From Rugalucina vietnamica (lineage: Eukaryota; Mollusca; Bivalvia; Lucinida; Lucinidae): a DNA stretch of 64,000 nucleotides. Made by a program: the position numbers and the translations under genes. This document shows positions 23,033-33,289 of this stretch, one piece after another (within the stretch, counting starts at the first letter, position 1; each line of letters begins with the position of its first letter). The stretch covers positions 46,115,383 through 46,179,382 of the forward strand of contig OZ024879.1 in NCBI GenBank assembly GCA_964017185.1, given 5' to 3'. The notes under the pieces were generated by a model that was not told the DNA's origin, did not search any database, and saw nothing but the letters and a program-made list of their open reading frames with translations.

Positions 23033-24316
23033 ATAAGTGAAGGCATGTCCTTTTCAACAACCCTGACAAATTGTCTACAATTCTGCAAAGATGCATTGGT
23101 GTATTATGTATACTATATTCTATGGCTCTGCCTTAGAACAGTAAATAATACATTTCAAAGGTTCAACAGAAATAGCGATAAGGCTCTGATTGGTCGCATA
23201 ATATGGAGACGTAAACTTGCTGTTTTTATAAATAATGATCCTAGTGACTTCCTGTGTTTGTCTTATTATTTAGTTGAATCGGACTACGTGCTAAAACCTA
23301 ATGTTTCTCTGTACTGTGTTAGCAGAGATGAAGCAACTTTTGTTGAAACACCAGAAAATCTTAATCTATACAGCTCTGATGAAAATCCTTTCCTTTATAT
23401 GGCACAGTTTGATAAAGGCACTCGTGTGATCAGAATGTCAATATCAACGTTTTGTAGCATTGCCAAGACAATTGGAGACCCACGAATGCCAGTCGTGTGG
23501 ATTACAAGCACGGGTAGATGTGGCTCCACTATCTTAAGCCAAGTATTTGAGGCAATACCAGGGACCCTAACTCTTGCTGAACCAGAAGCCCCTCAGAGTA
23601 TCGCGTTAATGTGGAAATTTAAACAGGTCGGTCACAGCAAGCTCGAAATGATCCTTCGTGCAGTTATACGCATGCTCTGTAAACCACATCCGGGTATAAC
23701 AATGTTCTGCATCAAGGGGACGCCAGCTGCGTTGCCCATAATGGCTGATGTTTCTAGGTTGTTTCCTGACATCAAGCATATTTTCTCTTATCGCGACTGT
23801 TTAGGGACTGTAACATCATGGTTGGGACTTATGACGGCAACACCCTATACTGTGGCGCTACGTGCTTCTATCGATCACGAATGGTTTGCATCTGTGATTC
23901 CGTTAGGTAGAAATCATTTCATTAAATTGCTCATTAATGTACCCAGTAAATTTCATCACGTGTCACTGAAGACGAATACAGTTGGTCTATTTACCCACTT
24001 TTGGGCTAACAATGTGTTAATTGCCGGGAACGCTATATCACATCACAAGTCAATTGTGCCAGTTAAATATGAGTGTCTGCTGAATGATCCAATGGGTACG
24101 TGTTCCAGATTATTTGAAAACATAGGGATAGACAATAGATATCTTGACATTGTAGTGGAAGTATTTAAAAAGGATTCTCAAAGAGGGACTATATTGAGTC
24201 GAAGTCGAGTAGGAGACGACTCCCGGCGGATGATCAGCCAGGAAGACAGATTAGAAATGGATGCAATACTATTACGCTATGGTTTGCCGAAACTGCATGA
24301 AGACTTCTGTTTATAA
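23033..24316 (+). CDS. Sulfotransferase-like protein, single large exon
   Basis: A 423-codon frame from ATG 23045 to TAA 24314-24316. Residues about 18-32 are hydrophobic (VYYVYYILWLCL), fitting a signal anchor of a Golgi type II enzyme. Residues 154-162, TSTGRCGST, match the P-loop-like 5'-phosphosulfate site of sulfotransferases. Residues 248-259, SYRDCLGTVTSW, match the 3'-phosphate site. It should therefore move a sulfuryl group from PAPS; the acceptor cannot be told. A TTATTCCAG acceptor ends at 23032 and no in-frame stop separates it from the ATG. The ATG may thus follow a 5'UTR exon, or more coding exons may lie upstream. The downstream neighbour is a partial copy of this gene's 3' end. 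The reading frame is clean. Confidence 0.88.
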   Translation: MSEGMSFSTTLTNCLQFCKDALVYYVYYILWLCLRTVNNTFQRFNRNSDKALIGRIIWRRKLAVFINNDPSDFLCLSYYLVESDYVLKPNVSLYCVSRDEATFVETPENLNLYSSDENPFLYMAQFDKGTRVIRMSISTFCSIAKTIGDPRMPVVWITSTGRCGSTILSQVFEAIPGTLTLAEPEAPQSIALMWKFKQVGHSKLEMILRAVIRMLCKPHPGITMFCIKGTPAALPIMADVSRLFPDIKHIFSYRDCLGTVTSWLGLMTATPYTVALRASIDHEWFASVIPLGRNHFIKLLINVPSKFHHVSLKTNTVGLFTHFWANNVLIAGNAISHHKSIVPVKYECLLNDPMGTCSRLFENIGIDNRYLDIVVEVFKKDSQRGTILSRSRVGDDSRRMISQEDRLEMDAILLRYGLPKLHEDFCL

Positions 24317-24360
24317 CACTGTTGGAACAGTAGGGATCCAACACTGTTGGAACAGTAGGT
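24317..24360. repeat. Short tandem duplication after the stop codon
   Basis: AACACTGTTGGAACAGTAGG occurs twice, separated by GATCC. The second gene copy (24793) has the phrase only once, in diverged form. Confidence 0.85.
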
Positions 24361-24524
24361 AAAACTTCATGTTTTTTAATCCAAAACACAAGCTGGGACA
24401 AATAATAAGCCAGTGAATTAAGTGAGCAACTTTCTTATTACATGATAGGTGTTCTTTAACGCATGCTTTTGTGGTTTGGTTTCTATTGGAAATGTAAGTT
24501 ATAACGTATTTATATGATTCATGC

Positions 24525-24612
24525 AGAAAGGTTGGTGTGGCGGGAATATGGGTCACTGCCGATTGGGTCCTAAAGAAATAGATGGACTGTTTGTGCTTCC
24601 AGGCAAAGCTAA
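24525..24612 (+). mobile_element. SINE-2 head fragment
   Basis: GGTGTGGCGGGAATATGGG to TGCTTCCAGGCAAAGCT. It stops where the duplicated sulfotransferase segment begins. Confidence 0.75.
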
Positions 24613-24890
24613 TAATAAATATCTTGACATTGCAGTGGGCGTATTCAAAAATGATTCACAAAGAGGGAGTATATTGAGTCGAAATCGAGTAGGAGACGAC
24701 CCCCGGTGATTGATCAGCCCCGAAGACCGATTAGAAGTAGATGCAATACTTTTACGCTATGGTTTGCCGAAACTGCATGAAGACTTTTGTTTATAACACT
24801 GTTAGAGCTGTAGGAAAAACGTCTTGCGTGTTTTTATCCTAGACACAAGTTGGAACAAAATAATAAGCCATTGAAGGATCTCGGAAGACT
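24613..24890 (+). pseudogene. Partial tandem duplicate of the sulfotransferase 3' end
   Basis: Matches 24136-24420, covering the last about 60 codons, the stop and the first about 100 bp of 3' flank. Coding phrases such as RYGLPKLHEDFCL are retained in the DNA. However, a stop appears after VGDDPR, and nothing of the catalytic part is present. The join to a SINE-2 fragment at 24612 marks where the rest was lost or replaced. Confidence 0.88.
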
Positions 24891-25164
24891 TAATAGGTTT
24901 CCCGCCCAAGTTTGAATGTTTCTGGTGGCTTCTGTGTTATTTGTACAGACTATATGTGGCATTCTGTGTAAAATTAATTATTTGATAAACGCAACAACAT
25001 GGTGGAAACCTCTTGATGTTACATACCCGCAGCATAAATTGGTATCAAAGGGGGAGGGGGTCAGATTTTTTTCAAAAAAAATATTTTGTCAGAAAATATA
25101 TATATTTTGCCATAGATAGTTAAGAAAATACATCAATATGCTTATTGCAACCTAAAGGCTTGGT

Positions 25165-25860
25165 GTGTCAAAACGGACGGAGAAGCAGTTAAAAGACTAT
25201 TGGAAGACTTTGAAGTCACGCGCCAAGGGAGATGTGGCGGAAATTCGTAAATCGAGTAAACGGACGGGCGGTGGTCCAGCAGACTCCGCAAGACTAGATC
25301 CTCTGTCTCAGAAAGTTAGTTCAATACTGCCGCAACAAATCCAGGGTCCGAGGTTATAAAACTTTTTTCATGCTCAGCTCAGCTGAGACTAAAATTTATC
25401 CTGCTCATAAATGTTAAAATGCCAACAACTGTTGGCATTTTAACATTAATGAGCAAGATAAATTACTAGTGTTTGAGTTTTGAACCTGGATTTTCCACTA
25501 ATTTTGACTATTTTAACATTTATGAGCAGTTCAAATTTCATGCTCAGCTCAGCTGAGCTTGAAAAAAAGTTTTATAACCTCGAGGTCGGAGCTTTACCAA
25601 CCGCTACGATGACGACAGAGTTCCATATGTATACACAGGTATGCAAATACTGAAACAAAATTATTGGAAGCCAGACAATCTTCAAAAAGCCACGCCGTGC
25701 CAAAGACACCCAGACATGTAAATCTAAGTTATCTGTTGTACCTATAGCAGAACAGAAACATAGTAGGAAGGTACAAATAATGGAACAGGAACATGAATAC
25801 AAAATGGAAAGCATGAAAATAAAACGAGAAAAGAAACAAGAATTGTTAAAAGAAAACTAA
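25165..25860 (+). pseudogene. Harbinger Myb/SANT-like DNA-binding ORF, interrupted
   Basis: The first part (25165-25359) reads KQLKDYWKTLKSRAKGDVAE, then KRTGGGP, then LDPLSQKVSSILP. This matches the Myb/SANT-like domain of the second protein of PIF/Harbinger elements and NAIF1-like relatives. The second part (about 25585-25860) has the usual basic linker and a C-terminal helix, MEQEHEYKMESMKIKREKK, ending QELLKEN and TAA. A 235-bp foldback element sits between them, and the frame is also damaged after it. The N-terminal start of the domain is not seen. The HARBI1-like transposase on the opposite strand, about 540 bp away, makes this the partner ORF of one element. Confidence 0.75.
25348..25583. 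mobile_element. Foldback element inside the SANT-like ORF
   Basis: Long inverted ends: GGTTATAAAACTTTTTTCAT then GCTCAGCTCAGCTGAG at the left, and the inverse at 25540-25578. An inner hairpin, GTTAAAATGCCAACAACTG, is followed by its inverse. CGAGG occurs on both sides, suggesting a 4-5-bp target duplication. Confidence 0.8.
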
Positions 25861-25875
25861 TCTTCTTTTAAAATA

Positions 25876-26396
25876 ACAAAAACTTAAAAATGATTTGCCT
25901 GGGTCAGCCTCCCAGAAAGTGTGGCAACCATTTTTCTAATGGTTTAATCCTGAAGTAGTTAAAGAAGGATTTGTTAGACCGATTTAACATGGTTCAGAAG
26001 TGTCAAATACTTGCTACGCAAGATAATTCGTAAATAAATACATGTATATTACTATTTTAGCTCACCTGAACCGGAGTCTCACAAAGCGAGTTAAGCCAGG
26101 GTCCGTCGTTGTCTGTACATCGTTCAACATTTCTAACATTTGATCTTCACCTCCGTGCCATAGCGCAATTTTATATGAAGCAGCTATAGGAAGGGGGAAG
26201 AACGTATACATAAATATTCTAAACATAATACATTGATGTAACCAAGCTGACCGCAAAACTCTTCTCTGGAACTGCTAGACGGATTTCAATTATCTGCAAA
26301 TGACCAAACTATTGATATACGTTTATTGGTATGTATACCAGATCTCAGGTGAGCATTTGCAGGACCACGTCCTCAAGTTGGTCTTCGTACGTACAT
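25876..26396. other. Spacer between the two Harbinger ORFs
   Basis: No coding region seen; AT-rich, with no repeat recognised. Confidence 0.5.
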
Positions 26397-27734
26397 CTAC
26401 TCGAAGTGCCCGATTATAAAGTTTCTAAGCGCTTGTCCTCCTTCGTTTCGATATACCCGGGCTACTGGAACAACCTCTGGAGGTTGACATCCGTCGTCAT
26501 CAGGTACAGGCTCGCCTCGGAGCCGGGTCATGTTATGGAGCACAGAGCATGCTACGATTACCACTAAGCTGGTTTTATGGTGAGCCGCAACTGCTGTCTT
26601 AAGCATGGGAATCGGCGTTTCCATATTCCGAAGAGATTTTCTATTTTGACTGATTTGGGACAAATTATTGTTGTAACGCTGCTGTGCGCGGATAATAGGT
26701 TGTAACACACAGGTGAGAAGATATGAACGGAGAGGGTAACCATTATCCCATAGCAGCACGCCGCGGTATCCCCAAGATTAAAACGTTGCTCTTACCAAGC
26801 TGTTATCAAGATTCTACTGTCACGTGTGCTGCCTGGCCAGCAAGCCACGATATTTGTAAATTTGGAATCATTATCGCATATCGATTGAACATTTGTAGAA
26901 AAGTACAATTTTTTGTTTCTAAAAAGCTCTGCATTGTCTTTACCAGGGGATTGAATAGAGACATGTTTACAGTCTAACTCATGAATTCTCTTTGAAACTG
27001 GGCTGCTTCAGCTCCAATTGAAAATTTGATGAAGCGCTTTGATGAATGCTATGCATTCTGATACATGTTTTACTAGCCTCGACACAGTACATTCATACCA
27101 AATCACGCAGTCCAATCAATAACTGAGCGACGGAACGGAGGGGTTGGTTTAAAGCGTACTTCCGGATAGGTGGGATGAATAAATTGTGTAAACAAACCAT
27201 GGATAAATGAATCTGCCAGGTAAGATCATTGTTACTCATTTCTCTGTAGATAGTTGTTGTAATATGTGTATGCGCAGTATAAAGTGCATCTCATAAGCTT
27301 TAAACTGATATGAAAATGACCTTGCAACACTTCGTAGAAACAGCGTGATAGATGCGCCAAAATCTTATTCGAAGCTTTGTGCCTTACCTGTTCTGTCATG
27401 CGACATCATGAAATGACAAGTTTTGGAGGAATTCCATCTAACCTGTGTACAAATTTTGATGATGTCTGACCTTCACAGTAGCCGAATAATGATCTATACA
27501 ATCCTGAATTAAGATTGGATGCCACATGGCTGATTTTTTCAGGTATACGTAGTTTCTTCGTAGGTGGCATTTGTAATAGGTACCTTTCTTCCGGAGGGGA
27601 TGGATATTGAAATCTTCAGTAAAGCTGTTTAAAGCATACAAAATACGTTTAACGTTTGTGCTATTGTAATGCACAATGCCTATACGAAGGTTACATACGT
27701 TGCTGACTAAAATGAAAAATGAAATATGTTTAAA

Positions 27735-28200
27735 ACCTTCGCGACCAGTTCGCGACCAGTTCGAGACTAGATTGCGACACTTGAAAATTCTCACGACACT
27801 CGTGCGACAAAATTCGCAAAACAGTCGCGAGAAATTCGCATGCCAGTGAGATACTAGCTTAAGACCCCTACCTCACTGGTAAGCGACAACTGGAGACTAG
27901 TTCGCGAATAGTTCTCGACTATTTCGCGACAAAGATTAACGATAAGACAAACACAGCTTTAACGTTGCATTCACATTGAATGGACATTTATGCGACAAAT
28001 TCGCGAATTTCGGTCTAATTTTGATAATATACCTCGCGACTGTCGCACGACAGTCGCCAGACATTCGGGAGAGTGTCTCACGACTTTCCCGCGAATGTGG
28101 CTTATTTTCATTTTCATTATTACGACAGTCGCGCGACAGTATTGCGAAATATTTTGACGAAAACATTTGCATAAATTTTTTAAACGGAGTGTCTATTGAC
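27735..28200. repeat. TCGCGAC-word-rich sequence
   Basis: TTCGCGAC, GTCGCGCGAC, CAGTCGC and related words recur every 10-20 bp in both orientations, in otherwise AT-rich DNA. About 130 bp of it (27735-27862) recurs in direct orientation at 30833-30985, including GCATGCCAGTGAGAT.CTAGC. The words are self-complementary, so mirror-image open frames arise on both strands. Confidence 0.8.
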
Positions 28201-29094
28201 ACCCCTATAAACATGTTTTTATAGTACGCGTGGCAAACGCTTCTCTTTTCACGCCTTGAGGCATATTGATATAGATGAACATAGTCAATTAGTCCAAGTT
28301 TATAGAAATGCCTATCGAAAAACTGCTCATCCCCTTTCTTATTAATGTGTTCACTGCAGTTTTAATTTTTATCAAGTTGAAATTGTGCGTGACAAGTAAA
28401 AAAAAAAAAATAATAATAATAAAAAATAAAAAAATAAAATAAAATAAAAATAGAATAAAATGCATATCTAAGGTATATGGAAATGCGTGCGCGTGCGTGC
28501 ATGTGTGACCAAACTGAAAAAAAGGAAGTTGAGAACCCGGATTAACAATGCAATTGTTGTCAATAAGCTGCGTAGAAACCACACTTCTGTTTTCGTTTGT
28601 ATAATTTAAAAAAAGTTTAAATGTGTGTTGTCTTTTTTGTGGCCCGACTCAGGTGTCATAAAAACTAGAATATCCCTATAATGTTTTTATAGTGCGCATG
28701 GCAAACACTTCTCCTTTCACACCTTCTCCTTCTCTTGACAGTAACTTTTTGTTGTAATTATATACACCAAACTTTAAGAAACTGTGACATCTTGAGAAGA
28801 ATTACAACTTTAATAAATACAATTACGTATTTAGAGAGCAAAGAAAAATAAATGAAAAATAAAATGTGAATTATCGCGGTAGGTGTAGATTGGCATGCGC
28901 GTCTAATGACACCTTTGCTATTTAGCTACGTTGTCTCTATACCATCGTAATTGTGAACATTCGAAAGCTCAAAGTGAGCTTATAGTATAGGCATGATCCG
29001 GTGTCCGTCCCCGTCGTCGTCCGTCGTCGTCAACAATTTCAGAAAGGTCGCAGCACGTTTACGCGACCAATACGTTTGCGCTTGGCCGATCAAC

Positions 29095-29165
29095 TTGAAA
29101 TTTTGTGGAGTGGGAATTTCTTTCTGATTGCGCCATTTCCTGATCATTGCCTATTTGTACATTTT
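29095..29165 (+). mobile_element. Very short retroelement 3'-end fragment
   Basis: About 70 bp, TGTGGAGTGGGAATTTCTTT to GCCTATTTGTAC. It is the terminal piece of the 3' end seen at 55990-56053. Confidence 0.75.
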
Positions 29166-29423
29166 TATGTGGGACCTCCTTGTGTAGTGGCATTGAAATT
29201 ATGTTCGAGATATCTTTGTGACATGACCTAATGGCCACCACGCCCATACATGTATATGGTAAAAACACTTAAAAATCTTTTTCTCCAGAACCGGTGGGCC
29301 AATTCCACGAAATATGTAGCATCGGGGACTCCAGCCTATCAAACGTTCAACGCGCGCCTCATACACGCTTGGGGCACGTTACTGAAGCAATCTCTCGTAA
29401 AACTGGAACGCGCATGTAGCGTA

Positions 29424-30175
29424 TACTGCGTTTACACTATGTTCCCGGCGGCCCCGGCAGCCCCGTTTGCCCGAAACGTAGCGTGCCGTGGAATTTTGGT
29501 CAAATATTTATCTGTTTTCAAGATCTATTACGTCTTTTTAAGTTTTCTTACGTTGCATTACGATATCCGTAACAAGCCGTGGTAGCGATAAGCCGGTGTG
29601 TCACGGAGGCGCTAAGGTACGTTACGGTTGTCCACGATCTATCATGATTATTCTGTTGCGATCGGTTTCGTTTTGACCCTGAAGTCACACGTTTTTTTTT
29701 TCCCTTCTGTCAAGGTCAGCTACGGACGAAATATAAACACCATGCAATTTAAAGCGTTTTATGTGCCTTTTATATAACAATAAGTCCTTTGAAATACTAA
29801 CAACCGCGCTCATCTACAACCGACTGCAGAGTTGATTAAAAAAGTTCGGGATTTTATTTCTTCTTCAATGGCATAGTGCAGCGCATGGTCTCTATTGTTG
29901 TATTAACTATTGTTTCGCTACGTACTGTTACGTTCTGTCACGGCGTGTTACGTTCAGCCCGTTTTATCACGGCCCATTACGTTTCTCATTTCCGCCGTGA
30001 CTGCCGTGGTAGATTTTTAAACTGTCAAAACATTTGCCACGGTGTCAACGGTTATCCCGGCGTGCTACGTTTGCCTATCCTGTTCCCCTGCGTTGCCTCA
30101 CGTTTATCCCGTTTTGATCACGGTTGTCTGAAACGTGGCTGCCGTGACCGCCGGGAACATAGTGTAAACGCAGTA
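29424..30175. mobile_element. CpG-rich TIR element nested in the 6.2-kb element
   Basis: A perfect 28-bp inverted repeat begins TACTGCGTTTACACTATG at 29424 and ends at 30175. GTA is on both sides (29421-29423 and 30176-30178). If the first TA belongs to the target, the ends would be CTGCG with a TA duplication. The 752-bp interior is built from recurring ACGTTACG, CACGG and CCGTG words and has no credible protein. Confidence 0.85.
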
Positions 30176-30657
30176 GTACACTGTCGTTCCTAGAACGTGT
30201 ACCAAACGCGTTCAAAGCGTCTTCTACGCGCATGTAACGCGCTTGGACCTTATTCGAGACGTATAAGACACACGCCCGCGACATGCCGGGCTTCGAGAAA
30301 ATTTAAACATGCTTAAAAATCTTTTGAGTTCAAACACGCGTGGAACACGCACCGACCTACAGGGACATTTATCAACGTACACCAAGCGTACAAAACGCGC
30401 ATGTATCGCATTTCTAACGCGTCTCTGACGTGCCCCTGACGTACGCTGGATTTTACAATATTGTCAACACGCCCGGTGTGCTTTTGGCTTATACACTAAA
30501 GTGTGACTGATTTAAATCCGTATTATCAACATATACTGAGTACACACACAGGTCGTTCGCAGTCTCTTGCATTAGATACAATGGCTTCATCTTGACCAGC
30601 TGATTTACAACTATAAAACTATTTAAGCAATTTGCCAAATAAGTCGCCAAATTAACT

Positions 30658-30805
30658 TTTGCCAGGCGTCTGGTAATAGCAGATACACCGAAAATTTGCT
30701 ATTGACAGACGTCTGGTAATAGCACATTCACCGAAAATTTGCTATTGACAGACGTCTGGTAATAGCACATTTACCGAGTATTTGCTATTGACAGACGTCT
30801 GTCAA
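30658..30805. repeat. About 53-bp tandem repeat containing a palindrome
   Basis: Three units of GCTATTGACAGACGTCTGG then TAATAGCACATT.ACCGA. The last unit carries the full palindrome GACAGACGTCTGTC. Confidence 0.9.
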
Positions 30806-30832
30806 TAGACTCTTCCTTTTTTAAACCTGTTT

Positions 30833-30985
30833 AAAAACTTCGCGACCAGTTCGCGACTAGTTCGCGACACATGAAAATTTTCAAGATACTTGTGCGCCAC
30901 TCGCACGAATGTCGTGCGAAAGCCCGCGACAAAATTGGCAAACAGTCGCTTGAAATTCGCATGCCAGTGAGATTCTAGCTTAATT
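30833..30985. repeat. Second copy of the TCGCGAC block
   Basis: Direct repeat of 27735-27862, about 3.1 kb away, starting AACTTCGCGACCAGTTCGCG and ending near TCTAGCTTA. Confidence 0.85.
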
Positions 30986-31088
30986 GAATTTTTATTTCAT
31001 TTTGTCGATTTCACCTACAGTCATTTCATGGCCCATGCCGAAAATATAAGGGCATATTTTAATGATTTATGGTTATAACTTCAAACAC

Positions 31089-31344
31089 CTGTGCGAAAAC
31101 TTGCCCATGCAATACGCAGACATTTTTTGACATGTAAAAATTGAAAATTTCACCAGGAAAATTTGATTTTTTTTAATACTTTCCTCAAAACATAGATCGT
31201 CTCTGGGGCTGTTCTATCGAGTACCCACAATCTATGTTTTCGACAAAACATTAGAAAAATAGGTTAATCCCTGCATACTCCATTTTTACTATATACAAGC
31301 GAGAAACAATGTGTTATTTATATTACGGACATGTTTTCCTGATG
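31089..31344 (-). mobile_element. Foldback MITE FB1 copy
   Basis: GCGAAAACTTGCCCATGC at the left and ACGGACATGTTTTCCTGATG at the right. The palindromic centre is lost; an unrelated phrase sits between the arms. Confidence 0.8.
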
Positions 31345-31831
31345 AATTATGTATATTTATGACATTGGTATAAAAGAACACACATTGCTGAACTTAAAAC
31401 AGACTATTACAGCTCAAAATACACATTTACCTATTTTTGCAGTAATTTGTTCCGCACTAGTCATTTGTATCTACTGGGGAAAACGAGGCCTACGTGCCAG
31501 GATTTAAATTCTGATGTGCCGGGGATGTGCCGTGGGCTTACTTTAGTGCACGTACATGCAAATTACTAAGCCTCTCTCGAATATATTGTTTGTCATAAGA
31601 ACAACTTTCAGATGTTGATTCTCATTATTGTCATCGTTCAGGTCCGGGCCTTGGGATATAACCACAAATTTGACCCACATTGCCTGGATTTTATGTGGAT
31701 TTTAAAACTTTAAAAGTGTATACAGACTCTACTTTCTGAACGTTTTGCTCAATGACAGAAATCTTCATGTACATCCTTTTAAGTGATTGACGTAAATTGT
31801 CACGTGATCGATCTCAAAGCAACAGTCAAGC

Positions 31832-32179
31832 CATCAGGAAAACATGTCTATGAATTGTATACCCCATTGAACCCCAATTTTATACAGTAAAATTGGGGAC
31901 TACAGTGACATACCTATTATTCTTACATTTGATCCAAAACATAGATTGTGGGTACTCGTAAATTGGGGATTACAGGGTTATACGTATTTTTCTTCAATAT
32001 TTGATCCCTAACATACATTGTGGGTACTCCTTAAAATCGCCTCGGCGAGGCGGTTGTACGTGTACCGACAATCAATGTTTTAGCAAATATATTATAAATA
32101 TTTTTTCTACGGATTTTTTCTTCAATTTTTACACCTGAAAAAAATTTTCTGTATATTGCATGGGCTTGTTTTGGTAATG
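31832..32179 (+). mobile_element. Foldback MITE FB1 with internal duplication
   Basis: Both ends are present. The left inner segment, with ACATAGATTGTGGGTACTCG, occurs twice before the centre CGCCTCGGCGAGGCGG, making this copy about 70 bp longer than its relatives. Confidence 0.85.
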
Positions 32180-32192
32180 ATATGCTCTGAGC

Positions 32193-33289
32193 CTTTGCAT
32201 GTGAAAACCAACACTTTTGTTTCCGATCATGTCCGATAAAAACCGACCTTTACAGTCACACAATCAGCCTAGAGGTTTAAATATCGGATTTAACAAAATT
32301 GTAGATTTGCCCATTGATTGTAGGTTTGCCCCCTCCCCCCACCCGCCCCGTCCAAAAATAATATAATAAAATTTAAACGAGCGAAGATGCCACATTTCTG
32401 AAATATGACAAATAGCTACAAGATCTTCCCATTCATTATTTCCCGTCGCTGTTTCGTAATTACCCGAACCTCACACGGTAGTAGAACGAGATACCGAATT
32501 TACTTTCCTGATCTAAGTTCAAATGATTTTATCAGAACCTTTGTTGTTGTTTTTACAATGAGAAAGGATAATCCTTAGTTAGTGTTTATGCGTTTCAAAT
32601 TGAATCTAACATGCATCTGGGGAGTGGGGTGCCTTATATCTAGAACTCAGGGGTCAGGATTGAGAAAATACCTACCTTCGCCGTGCTGTGCCCATACACA
32701 AGACACTTTACTCTCCTCCATGGAACTGTGTAGCATCAAGGAATCAGTGGTTTCGTCCCGACATGACTGAAATACCTGTTAACTTGGACGAAAACCCATA
32801 GCCACATCAAAATAACATTAATGAAACAAGAATGCCCCTCCGTAAAAGTATACGTATACTCAACCCCTCCATCGTAGGAGACGACGTAATTCATTTATAT
32901 CAACATATTTTCAAAATGTGGGGCTGTAAACAAAAATAGTAATTTAAAGTATACAATAATACGCAGTCGAAATAGCACTTACCTCTTCACAATTGATTGC
33001 AAAATACCGGAAAACAATCTGGCCAAAATAATGACGTAGTCTGATTTCAAACCCACAATTTTCACGGGCTGATTTTTACTGGCGCATATTTGCGTGCTGC
33101 ATGAGACATGACTGCAACATAATTTTTATACCAGAACGTGCAGTGTGATATAACCGTTTGTATGCGCTATATCGTTTGGATCAAAAATAGCAGAGAATGG
33201 GTTTAAAAACGACATTTTCGTCGTAAAAATGCAAGTACCGTCTCTAAAATGGGTGTATTCTTTTCCCACCCGCTCATTATCGAACTATA
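32193..33289. other. Right part of the 6.2-kb element, no gene
   Basis: A degraded FB2-like remnant may lie at 32193-32275 (GTGAAAACCAACACTTTTG). The rest has no recognisable coding region. Confidence 0.45.

Noticed and set aside
24311-24556. 81-codon frame on the minus strand
   Set aside because: Lies over the 3' flank of the sulfotransferase gene and a SINE-2 head; no signature.
27936-28224. Overlapping frames of 92 and 82 codons on opposite strands
   Set aside because: Both come from self-complementary TCGCGA words; they mirror each other and carry no domain.
29876-30193. 105-codon frame
   Set aside because: Lies in the CpG-word-rich TIR element; composition follows the repeated words.
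30658-30805. CRISPR-like array
   Set aside because: Tandem 53-bp repeat without unique spacers.
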